Shown in pieces: positions 1 through 5,759 of a DNA stretch of 8,646 nucleotides. This stretch comes from DATJGF01 sp035495315 (GTDB taxonomy: Bacteria > Verrucomicrobiota > Verrucomicrobiia > Limisphaerales > UBA8199). A model generated the notes under the pieces. That model made no database searches, had not been told where the DNA came from, and saw only the letters and a list, made by a program, of their open reading frames with translations. The translations under genes and the position numbers were made by a program. The DNA lies in contig DATJGF010000008.1 of the NCBI GenBank assembly GCA_035495315.1, forward strand, positions 1-8,646. Reading direction: 5' to 3'. Within the stretch, counting starts at the first letter, position 1. Every line of letters starts with the position of its first letter.

Positions 1-2
1 AT

Positions 3-1520
3 GAGATTTTCACCTTCCAGCTAACGGGCGTGTCCTCCGGTGCAAGGCTTGGCACAAACACGGCTGCGGTTCTCCTGATTGTTGATGACGACCATGCCGG
101 CATGCCCGATCCGGGGTTCGGCGCGGGGGCCGATCTTTGCGAAGGGGAATTCTCCGGGTGGGCGGATCTTTATTGCGTGGCGCTGCAAAGCGATGGCCGT
201 GTCCTGGTCGGGGGGAAAATCCCGTACTTCAATGGCCAGTACTGCTCAGGTGTTCTTCGGCTGCTCCCAGACGGGTCACTCGATCCCGCATTTGTGTTAA
301 CGCCAAGCGTCGGCATCGAAGCTCCGGTCGTGCGGCAGATCAGGCTTCAAGCCGATGGCCGTGTCGTTTTGGCCGTGCGGCAAAGTCTTGTTCCGGATAC
401 TTGCTTGCGGCTGCTCACCAACGGCCTGCCTGACCCGTCATTTGCCCCGGTGGAGTTGAACCCATCGTACGGTATGTCAGGAACGGCTGGGAGCTTGGAA
501 ACGCTGCTGGTTCAGGATGATGACAAGGTTCTTATCGCCGGCTCTTTCACCAGTGTCAATAATGTGCCCCGCTATAATCTGGCCAGACTAAACTCTGACG
601 GGACACTGGATCTCTCCTTCGTTCCTCCTCCGTCGAGGTCCCCCTATGTTGCCACTGAATCCATCTCCTGCCTCGCTCTTGAACCAAACGGCAGAGTGCT
701 TGTCGGCGGCAATTTCATCGTCACAAATTCGGTGCAATGCTATGGCCTCGCCCGCCTCAATTCGGACGGTTCGACTGACTTGAGCTTCGATCCCGGCATC
801 GGAATTGCCGACCGCAATGGGATTGCCAGGCCTTGGTCCGGCCTCGTGGTTCAAGCCCTCACGGTGCAGGCCGACGGCCGCATTCTTGTGAGTGGCAACT
901 TCATGCAAGTAAATGGCAATGCCAGAACAAACCTCGCCCGGCTCAACTCGGACGGCTCGGTCGACTTAAGCTTCAATCCTCTGATTAGTTGCGGAGACAT
1001 GCCTGGACTGGCTCGGGTCTGGACCATTGTCCTGCAACCCAATAACAAGATCCTCGTCGGCGGTTTCTTCTTCGATGTGAATGGCCAACCCCGTTATGGT
1101 ATTGCGCGGCTGAATCCGGACGGTGTGCTGGACGCGAGTTTTTCAGCAGGCGCTGTGCAGTTCAGTGTGCCGACCATTCGCGCTCTGGCGCTCGAACCTG
1201 AGGGTGACATTCTGGCGGTGGGAAGCTTTTATGACCTGGGGGGTCTGCGTCGCTGCGATATCGCCAGGCTTTACGGCGAACCTTCCTTAATACCCTACAA
1301 TGGCCAACCGTGGTTTATGTCCCTCGACCGGCAGAAAGCAGGAGCCGTCCAGCTTTACTTTTTTGCGCCACCGGCCCGGCCCTATACCATCGAGGCCACG
1401 TCTGACTTCATTCATTGGCTCGGTCTGGGGCCCGCTGCGGAAGTGACGGAGGGCTATTTCCAATTCGAGGATACCGGACCGGCAGAAGCGAGCCGCTTCT
1501 ATCGCGTCCTCTGCCGATAA
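3..1520 (+). CDS. Calx-beta/delta-60 repeat exported protein, 5'-truncated
   Basis: This is the C-terminal 505 residues of a large, probably secreted or surface protein; its role is unknown. The frame is open to the left edge, so the GTG at 30 is not the start. Residues 1-30 (bases 3-92) match the end of a Calx-beta domain: E-x-F-x-x-x-L, then G-A-x-L-G, closing on I-V-D-D-D. About seven delta-60 repeats follow (residues about 58-423), each built as L-x-x-Q-x-D-G-R-x-L-V-x-G-x-F ... A-R-L-N-x-D-G-x-x-D-x-S-F. Repeat 2 is degenerate and repeat 7 incomplete. Residues about 430-505 form a C-terminal module with Y-T-I-E-A-T-S-D, a W four residues on, and R-F-Y-R-V near the end, a pattern seen at the ends of many verrucomicrobial exported proteins. 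The NHL-repeat gene follows 114 bp downstream on the same strand and ends in a related module. Delta-60 arrays are probably beta-propellers involved in adhesion or surface display; that role is inference. The signal peptide lies outside the window. Confidence 0.9.
   Translation, partial: EIFTFQLTGVSSGARLGTNTAAVLLIVDDDHAGMPDPGFGAGADLCEGEFSGWADLYCVALQSDGRVLVGGKIPYFNGQYCSGVLRLLPDGSLDPAFVLTPSVGIEAPVVRQIRLQADGRVVLAVRQSLVPDTCLRLLTNGLPDPSFAPVELNPSYGMSGTAGSLETLLVQDDDKVLIAGSFTSVNNVPRYNLARLNSDGTLDLSFVPPPSRSPYVATESISCLALEPNGRVLVGGNFIVTNSVQCYGLARLNSDGSTDLSFDPGIGIADRNGIARPWSGLVVQALTVQADGRILVSGNFMQVNGNARTNLARLNSDGSVDLSFNPLISCGDMPGLARVWTIVLQPNNKILVGGFFFDVNGQPRYGIARLNPDGVLDASFSAGAVQFSVPTIRALALEPEGDILAVGSFYDLGGLRRCDIARLYGEPSLIPYNGQPWFMSLDRQKAGAVQLYFFAPPARPYTIEATSDFIHWLGLGPAAEVTEGYFQFEDTGPAEASRFYRVLCR
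177..1271 (+). repeat. Delta-60 repeat array (about 7 units)
   Basis: Seven units sit inside the Calx-beta/delta-60 gene. Their cores start near bases 177, 339, 507, 672, 861, 1023 and 1182, so spacing is about 160-190 bp. The shared core is Q/E-x-D/N-G-R/K-x-L-V-x-G-x-F, then G/N-L-A-R-L-N-S-D-G-S-x-D-L-S-F. The D-P-G-F just after the Calx-beta tail looks like the end of a half-unit that opens the array. Units differ strongly in codons and linker length, so the array is old rather than freshly amplified. Confidence 0.82.
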
Positions 1521-1634
1521 TGAAAGCGGTCTGAATCTGCACATATGGTTATCTTTATCTCTCAGGATTCCAGTTCAATCAATGAGGGTCTGGTCGGCCA
1601 AGATGGATATTCGACCTAAGCAAACTAAAACACT

Positions 1635-3896
1635 ATGAAAAATCCCGTGAAGTCTACTGCTTTCGTTCTGCTAATGCTCGTGTCGGTGACGAGTCAGGGA
1701 CAACACGCGTTCACGAACCTGGCGGGGTGGCCCGGAGGGTCTGGCAACGCGGATGGAGCCGGAACGAACGCGCGATTTGGCAGCCCTTCAGGGATCGGCA
1801 AGGACAGCGTGGGCAATGTGTATATAGCCGACTCTTTAACAGTGCGACGGCTGAGTGCTGCGGGAACGGTGACGACGTGGGTGGGCGACCCGATGCAGGT
1901 TGGGAGCCTTGACGGCACAGGAAGCAAAGCCCAGTTCAACGGGGCGACTGGCATAGCGGTGGATAGCAACAACACGGTCTACGTGGCAGACCTATATAAC
2001 CACACGGTCCGAAAAGTCACGGCAAGCGGGCTGGTGACCACCCTGGCGGGTAGTGCGGGGCAAGCGGGGAGCGCCAACGGCACGGGCAATGCCGCACGGT
2101 TTAATCTTCCGTCGGGGGTTGCAGTGGATGGGTTAGGGAACGTGTATGTTGCGGATTATGGCAATCATACTGTCCGGAAAGTGACGCCAGCCGGCGTGGT
2201 GACGACCTTGGCGGGCCGGGCTGGACAAAGTGGCAGTACCGACGGCACGGGGGATACGGCGCGGTTCAGCTATCCGTCTGGTGTGGCGGTGGACAAAGCG
2301 GGTAATGTGTATGTGGCAGATTCGGGAAACCACACCATTCGGAAGCTGACTCCGGCGAGGGTAGTGACCACGATAGCGGGGAGCCCCGGGCAGATGGGCA
2401 GTGCGGATGGGAAGGGCAACGCGGCCCGCTTCATGTCTCCCACCGCCGTTTCGGTCGACGGTGCCGGGAGCATCTACGTCGCTGATTTGGGCAACCAAAC
2501 GGTTCGCAAGGTGTCCTCCTCTGGGGTGGTGACAACGCTGGCTGGCAGTCCTGGGCAGGGTGGGAGTGCCGACGGCAGCGGGAGCGCGGCACGTTTTTCT
2601 GAGCCCAGGGATGTGAGTGTAGATACTGCGGGCAACATTTATGTGGCGGATCGTGGCAACAGCACGGTTAGGCAAGTGTCCGCGACGGGTATGGTGACGA
2701 CCATGGCGGGGTGTGCGGCACAGGCTGGGGCAACGGACGGGATGGGGAGCGCGGCACGGTTCATGGAGCCAAGAGGCGTCGGGGTGGACACAGCCGGGAA
2801 TGCCTATGTGGCGGATTCGGGGAACCACACGATTCGCAAAGTGGCGCCGAATGGGCTGGTGACGACGTTGGCCGGAAGCGCGGGGCAATACGGGAGTGCC
2901 GACGGGACGGGCACCTCGGCACGCTTTTTCAATCCTTCAGGGGTAGCGGTGGACGACACCGGGAACGTGTACGTGGCCGACAGCAATAATCAGACGATTC
3001 GAAAGATCTCACCAGCTGGAGTGGTGACGACGCTGGCCGGCAGCCCGGGCCAGTGGGGGACAGCGGATGGGCCAGGTGCGGACGCGAGATTTGGCCAACC
3101 GGACGATCTCACGGTGGATGGGGCGGGCAATGTTTACGTGGCGGATTCGGGTAATGACACCATCCGGAAAATAACGCCGGCGGGAATAGTGACGACCCTG
3201 GCGGGCAGCCCTGGTCAAGCAGGCAGCACTGATGGTCAGGGGAATGAGGCGCGATTCCGCGAGCCTTCAGGTGTCGCGGCCGACCGCGAGGGCAACGTAT
3301 ACGTTGCGGATACAGGGAATTTCACCATCCGAAAAGTAACGCCTGGAGGATTGGTAACAACGTTGGCGGGCAGCCCGGGCGCGCGCGGCAGTCAGGATGG
3401 GACGGGCAACGCAGCCCGTTTCGATATTTGTTTCGGGCTCGGCGTGGATGGCGAAGGCAACGTTTACGTGGCTGAAAGCATGAATCATACGATTCGGAAG
3501 GTAACGCCCGACGCAGTAGTGACGACGATCGGCGGCTCAGCCGGGGTCATCGGTGGGGCCGACGGCGTTGGTTCTGCGGCGCAGTTCACCAGCCCTCAAA
3601 GTGTAGCGGCAGACAGTGCCGGCACCTTGTATGTAGTAGATAAAAACCGGATTGCGCGGGGCACAAGGTCTTTAATCATGCCTCCCCATCTCGCCGTTTC
3701 GCAGTTGGCGGGAGGGACATGTGAAATGGTTCTTTCGGGAGTGCGTTCGGGCGCTGTGGTTGTTTGGGAGTCCTCCACTAACCTGAGCGACTGGCAGCCG
3801 ATCCAGACCAACGTTTCCAGTGGCTCGTCATTGGGCTTGAGCCGTTCCATTCACTTCGAGAGCGGCCGCGAGTTTATGCGGGCGCTGGTAAAATGA
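1635..3896 (+). CDS. Secreted NHL-repeat beta-propeller protein
   Basis: A complete 753-residue exported protein; its ligand or enzymatic role is unknown. The N-terminus is a signal peptide: K2 and K6, a hydrophobic core at about 9-18 and a plausible cleavage after S-Q-G at residue 22. No convincing Shine-Dalgarno precedes ATG 1635 (the context is A-rich), but the signal peptide fixes the start. Residues 44-671 hold eleven full NHL repeats and a twelfth half-repeat. Ten of the eleven are exactly 55 residues and the first has 53. The unit reads A-A-R-F-x-x-P-S-G-V-A-V-D, G-N-V-Y-V-A-D-x-G-N-H-T-I-R-K, then V-V-T-T-L-A-G-S-x-G-Q-x-G-S-A-D-G-T-G. Residues about 684-753 form a C-terminal module with W-E-S-S-T-N-L-S-D-W and a closing E-F-M-R-A-L, related to the end of the upstream gene. 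NHL propellers bind proteins, ligands or RNA, and some are lyases; none of these can be chosen here. It may share a transcript with the upstream gene (114-bp gap), but each may have its own promoter. Confidence 0.93.
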   Translation: MKNPVKSTAFVLLMLVSVTSQGQHAFTNLAGWPGGSGNADGAGTNARFGSPSGIGKDSVGNVYIADSLTVRRLSAAGTVTTWVGDPMQVGSLDGTGSKAQFNGATGIAVDSNNTVYVADLYNHTVRKVTASGLVTTLAGSAGQAGSANGTGNAARFNLPSGVAVDGLGNVYVADYGNHTVRKVTPAGVVTTLAGRAGQSGSTDGTGDTARFSYPSGVAVDKAGNVYVADSGNHTIRKLTPARVVTTIAGSPGQMGSADGKGNAARFMSPTAVSVDGAGSIYVADLGNQTVRKVSSSGVVTTLAGSPGQGGSADGSGSAARFSEPRDVSVDTAGNIYVADRGNSTVRQVSATGMVTTMAGCAAQAGATDGMGSAARFMEPRGVGVDTAGNAYVADSGNHTIRKVAPNGLVTTLAGSAGQYGSADGTGTSARFFNPSGVAVDDTGNVYVADSNNQTIRKISPAGVVTTLAGSPGQWGTADGPGADARFGQPDDLTVDGAGNVYVADSGNDTIRKITPAGIVTTLAGSPGQAGSTDGQGNEARFREPSGVAADREGNVYVADTGNFTIRKVTPGGLVTTLAGSPGARGSQDGTGNAARFDICFGLGVDGEGNVYVAESMNHTIRKVTPDAVVTTIGGSAGVIGGADGVGSAAQFTSPQSVAADSAGTLYVVDKNRIARGTRSLIMPPHLAVSQLAGGTCEMVLSGVRSGAVVVWESSTNLSDWQPIQTNVSSGSSLGLSRSIHFESGREFMRALVK
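1764..3647 (+). repeat. 165-bp NHL coding tandem repeat (11 full + 1 half unit)
   Basis: Unit 1 spans 1764-1922 (159 bp) and lacks two residues of the G-N-H turn. Units 2-11 run from 1923 to 3572 without any change in length (165 bp each), and the half-unit 12 ends at 3647. The protein motif is strictly kept while third codon positions vary between units, which suggests purifying selection on an old array. The most divergent units are the first two and the last two. Confidence 0.92.
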
Positions 3897-4498
3897 GTTA
3901 GAAGTAGATTTCTGAACCGGGCAATCCAACTACCGAAATGAGATCACCCGAACGATTTCAGATAGCCAGATCGGTAACCTTATTGCCGCTGATGCCTCGG
4001 TTGATGAAGGTCCGATTGCGCTCCGGGAGATGATGCCGCCTTGCGGCGTGCCCGCCTGCGTTAGAAACCAGTTGTCACTCTCAACATAACCGGCCTGCGC
4101 TCGCGGGGAGGAGCAAAAAACGCCAAGAAGCAAGAAAATGGAAAAGACCGAGAAGTCTTGTTCATAATTCAGTTCATTTCTGATTTTCCCTCCGTGTCCT
4201 TCTTCATCACGGTAACCTAAATTCGAGCATAAGCCCACTCAATCCAAAGTCAATTCTCAAATAAGTCTTCGTAGTCACTTTTTGCTCATGATGTTGCCAA
4301 TGGAAGTGTAGCAATTAAGACCAAAGATCTGCTAGAATGGTCTGTAGCTGCTCTTACCTGTCTCGCCCGATCGCCTTTCGAATTGCTCAAAGAGAAACTG
4401 CAGCGATTTGTTGCCCTCAAGGCAAAGTGAAAATGAAAATTGCGCGGGAGTTAAGGAGACCATTCCACGCACAGTTGGATCGTCATAGCCCAGGGCTA
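3897..4498. other. Gene-free, decayed intergenic region
   Basis: About 600 bp separate the NHL gene from the small-gene cluster, and I see no intact gene. It contains the reverse-transcriptase remnant at 4026-4097. The plus frame from about 3928 to 4029 reads T-I-S-D-S ... D-E-G-P-I-A-L, faintly like the start of an Ig-like repeat of exported verrucomicrobial proteins, but it has no start codon and a stop at 3913-3915; it may be a fragment or chance. A long minus-strand frame (4238-3930) runs through the remnant but shows no coherent protein. From 4100 to 4480 I see nothing further. No U-tract terminator is visible after the NHL stop codon. Confidence 0.6.
4026..4097 (-). pseudogene. Group II intron reverse-transcriptase remnant
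   Basis: Twenty-four codons on the minus strand encode Q-A-G-Y-V-E followed by T-Q-A-G-T-P-Q-G-G-I-I-S. This matches the segment of group II intron-encoded reverse transcriptases that runs from K-A-G-Y/F-x-E to the hallmark G-T-P-Q-G-G-I-I-S-P. The match stops abruptly after the serine at 4026: the expected P-x-L-A-N is absent in all three minus frames. On the other side it fades at 4097 into unrelated sequence. The YADD catalytic box, maturase domain and intron ribozyme domains V/VI are not seen nearby, so this is a tiny inactive leftover. The motif is distinctive, but the piece is short and chance similarity cannot be fully excluded. Confidence 0.6.
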
Positions 4499-4499
4499 T
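4485..4499. repeat. 15-bp palindrome at the end of the small-gene cluster
   Basis: ATAGCCC-A-GGGCTAT is a perfect 7-bp inverted repeat around one central base. It abuts the stop codon of the 58-codon gene. The one-base centre and the missing U-tract argue against an intrinsic terminator. It could be a protein-binding site or chance. Confidence 0.35.
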
Positions 4500-4675
4500 C
4501 ACTCTCGCACGACCGCCTCGTGCCAGAACATCGATATCCATTCCCGTGCCGCGATTCGATCGTCTTTGGAGCCTCCGCGAAGCTCCAACTTGCCATCGAG
4601 AAACCTGATTAGTTTCGCATCGCCAAACCAGGCCACGACGTCGCCTTCATCTTTGAACTCAGGGAAGAATCTCAT
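4499..4675 (-). CDS. Small conserved-looking hypothetical protein (58 aa)
   Basis: A 58-codon gene whose function I do not recognise. The protein begins M-R-F-F-P-E-F, continues with D-V-V-A-W-F-G-D-A-K-L-I, then L-D-G-K-L-E-L-R-G-G-S, then D-D-R-I-A-A-R-E-W-I-S-M-F, and ends in a short charged tail. The alternation suggests a small alpha/beta fold with a C-terminal amphipathic helix. There is no signal peptide or membrane segment, so it is probably cytosolic. I recall similar short hypothetical proteins in Verrucomicrobiota and Planctomycetota, from memory only. The start is well supported: AGGA lies 7 nt upstream (4683-4686), and the ATG overlaps the stop of the zinc-ribbon gene as ATGA, the usual sign of translational coupling. 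The gene is last in a three-gene minus-strand cluster and ends at a short palindrome. Confidence 0.75.
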   Translation of the reverse strand: MRFFPEFKDEGDVVAWFGDAKLIRFLDGKLELRGGSKDDRIAAREWISMFWHEAVVRE

Positions 4676-4923
4676 GGGAATTTCCTAGGTTGGGGCTTGT
4701 GGTGGATGGGAACCGAGATGCCGGCGTTTTGCCGGCCGTAATCATCATTTCTGGCAGGTTGGCTTTCTTCCTCCTCCATGCCATCCGCCAGGCTGGAGCA
4801 GGAGGCGCAGACGTTGGGATCACGAGATAAGGCGTTGGCTCGTTCGACCATAGGCTCACCGCAGCAAATGCAGATGCGGGATTTTATCGCCGCGCCCCAT
4901 GTTGGCGGTCGCGGGGTCTTCAC
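4672..4923 (-). CDS. Small zinc-ribbon-like protein (83 aa)
   Basis: An 83-residue protein from a GTG start; function unknown. Residues 18-42 hold two Cys pairs, C18-x-x-C21 (in C-I-C-C-G-E-P-M) and C39-A-S-C42, separated by 17 residues. This layout suits one structural zinc. The N-terminus is basic and proline-rich, and the C-terminal 35 residues are polar and probably disordered, with acidic E-E-E-E at 50-53 and a basic tail. Small Cys4 proteins of this kind often bind nucleic acid or protein, but nothing here identifies a partner. The start is inferred: GTG at 4923 overlaps the TGA of the upstream 28-codon frame as GTGA, and the gene ends by overlapping the next start as ATGA. The same frame stays open upstream to an ATG at 5079, which would give 135 residues, but that extension reads through the leader hairpin and the strong ribosome site and has no ribosome site of its own. 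Confidence 0.66.
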   Translation of the reverse strand: MKTPRPPTWGAAIKSRICICCGEPMVERANALSRDPNVCASCSSLADGMEEEESQPARNDDYGRQNAGISVPIHHKPQPRKFP

Positions 4924-5006
4924 AGGAATTCGAAAAGGTGAAGTATGGCGGGATCGCTCAATGGTTCGATTCGAAGCACATTTAAGGAGTCTTCTTTTAT
5001 ATTCAT
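4920..5006 (-). CDS. 28-codon leader or micro-ORF heading the cluster
   Basis: A 28-residue frame that starts M-N-I-K-E-D-S-L and ends L-H-L-F-E-F-L. I recognise no family. Support comes from its start signal: GGGAGGA (5014-5020) lies exactly 7 nt before the ATG, the best ribosome site in the window. Its TGA also overlaps the GTG of the zinc-ribbon gene, so translating it would deliver ribosomes to the next gene, which has no site of its own. It could be a real microprotein, a coupling leader peptide, or the N-terminus of the zinc-ribbon protein displaced by a frameshift. Composition alone cannot decide between these. Confidence 0.5.
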   Translation of the reverse strand: MNIKEDSLNVLRIEPLSDPAILHLFEFL

Positions 5007-5013
5007 GAGGCAA

Positions 5014-5020
5014 TCCTCCC
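5014..5020 (-). promoter_or_regulatory. Strong Shine-Dalgarno of the small-gene cluster
   Basis: GGGAGGA on the minus strand has a 7-nt spacer to the ATG at 5006. It picks that start over the in-frame ATGs of the longer 135-residue reading, which lie upstream of it. It sits 5 nt downstream of the leader hairpin. Confidence 0.62.
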
Positions 5021-5025
5021 ATAGG

Positions 5026-5050
5026 CACTTGGACAAAGGCTGTCCAAGTG
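5026..5050 (-). promoter_or_regulatory. Perfect 10-bp inverted repeat (leader hairpin or operator)
   Basis: The arms CACTTGGACA and TGTCCAAGTG are perfect complements around a 5-nt spacer (AAGGC on the plus strand). Read on the minus strand, it lies just before the strong ribosome site of the small-gene cluster. It could act as an RNA hairpin in the 5' leader or as a dimeric repressor's operator. No T-tract follows on either strand, so it is not a standard terminator. Confidence 0.6.
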
Positions 5051-5071
5051 AGAAGTTTGGCCTGGCCGCAA

Positions 5072-5101
5072 AATATCACTCGATCAACCTACGTCTGGTA
5101 A
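5072..5101 (-). promoter_or_regulatory. Weak candidate promoter for the small-gene cluster
   Basis: On the minus strand TTACCA (5096-5101) and GATATT (5072-5077) are 18 bp apart, each matching the sigma-70 consensus at four of six positions. The site would place a transcript start near 5065, so the inverted repeat would fall in the leader. Such matches are common by chance. Confidence 0.22.
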
Positions 5102-5178
5102 CGATCCGAAGGCCCACAGCGAGCGATCGGATGTAAAACCGACTCCACCAATTGCACGTGTATTGGGCGCGTGACGGC

Positions 5179-5583
5179 TTATTCCAGAGTGTTGCCAGCC
5201 TTGTCGTCCGGCTCCGTTCCCGGAATCAACCGCCTAATCTCCGTCAGGAGTTGAGCGGGGCTAAAGGGCTTGGTCAAGAAAACGGCTGCGCCTGAGGATT
5301 CAGATTCCAGCCGGGTCTCGCGATCCGCGTGGACACTTAGCACGATCACAGGAATCGCTTTGGTGCTTTCTATCTCCTTGAGTTGCCTGAGGGCCGTCAA
5401 ACCGCCCATCTCCGGCATCCTCACATCCAGGATGATTAACTGAGGCAGTTCGCGGGTCGCCGCCGCGATCGCTTCGCGCCCATTGTTAGCGTTGATCATT
5501 TGATACCCCTTACGTCCCAGATAGTGATGCAGCACCTGATGCACTACCGGGTCGTCATCGACCACTAAAACCGTGCGCGGCAT
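5179..5583 (-). CDS. Stand-alone CheY-like response regulator receiver
   Basis: A 134-residue single receiver domain with no output domain. It starts M-P-R-T-V-L-V-V-D-D-D. The acidic pocket (D9-D11) binds Mg2+, and D53 in L-I-I-L-D-V-R-M-P is the phospho-acceptor. S83 after the fourth strand (V-I-V-L-S) is the conserved Ser/Thr, and K105 in F-L-T-K-P-F is the invariant lysine. All active-site positions are present, so it should be phosphorylatable. The last 14 residues are polar. Single receivers relay phosphate or bind a partner; no histidine kinase is visible in the window. The start at 5583 is chosen because the receiver fold begins there; the frame stays open up to 5835, but that stretch is basic, proline-rich and overlaps the membrane-protein gene. 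Upstream of it, 5584-5759 holds no clear gene. It is followed by a 172-bp gap before the small-gene cluster on the same strand. Confidence 0.93.
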   Translation of the reverse strand: MPRTVLVVDDDPVVHQVLHHYLGRKGYQMINANNGREAIAAATRELPQLIILDVRMPEMGGLTALRQLKEIESTKAIPVIVLSVHADRETRLESESSGAAVFLTKPFSPAQLLTEIRRLIPGTEPDDKAGNTLE

Positions 5584-5759
5584 AAATCTGATCTGCGTTG
5601 CTCGGGAAGGGTCACAAAAGTCAGCTGTTGATTCAAGACCGCGTGCGCCGTGCACAACCGATCCGAAACTGGGGCGACCACGCCGCGAACGGGGTAGGTT
5701 TTTCGGTGTTGATGAAAGGCGATGAACTCCGAGCGGTGGCAGCCATTTGCGAACAAGCC

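Noticed and set aside
30..92. GTG at 30 as the start of the delta-60 gene
   Set aside because: The frame is open to base 3 and the residues before the GTG (E-x-F-x-x-x-L) belong to the Calx-beta domain, so the gene begins outside the window.
2133..2888. 251-codon minus-strand frame
   Set aside because: It is rich in Arg, His and Pro, lies wholly antisense to the NHL repeats, and stays open only because the repeat sequence is periodic.
1764..3647. CRISPR-like periodicity
   Set aside because: The 165-bp period is a whole number of codons, has no unique spacers, and encodes NHL blades.
3930..4238. 102-codon minus-strand gene with a lipoprotein-like hydrophobic stretch
   Set aside because: Only 24 codons resemble a known family (reverse transcriptase). 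The hydrophobic part sits mid-protein and the flanks show no coherent domain, so it is treated as debris.
4485..4499. Short palindrome as a terminator
   Set aside because: Its centre is a single base and no U-tract follows on either strand.
4332..4541. 69-codon minus-strand frame downstream of the small-gene cluster
   Set aside because: Its start lies inside the better-supported 58-codon gene, it has no ribosome site, and its sequence matches nothing I know.
4659..4859. 66-codon minus-strand frame
   Set aside because: It overlaps the Cys4 protein in another frame and has shadow-like composition (Pro, Thr, Ser-rich).
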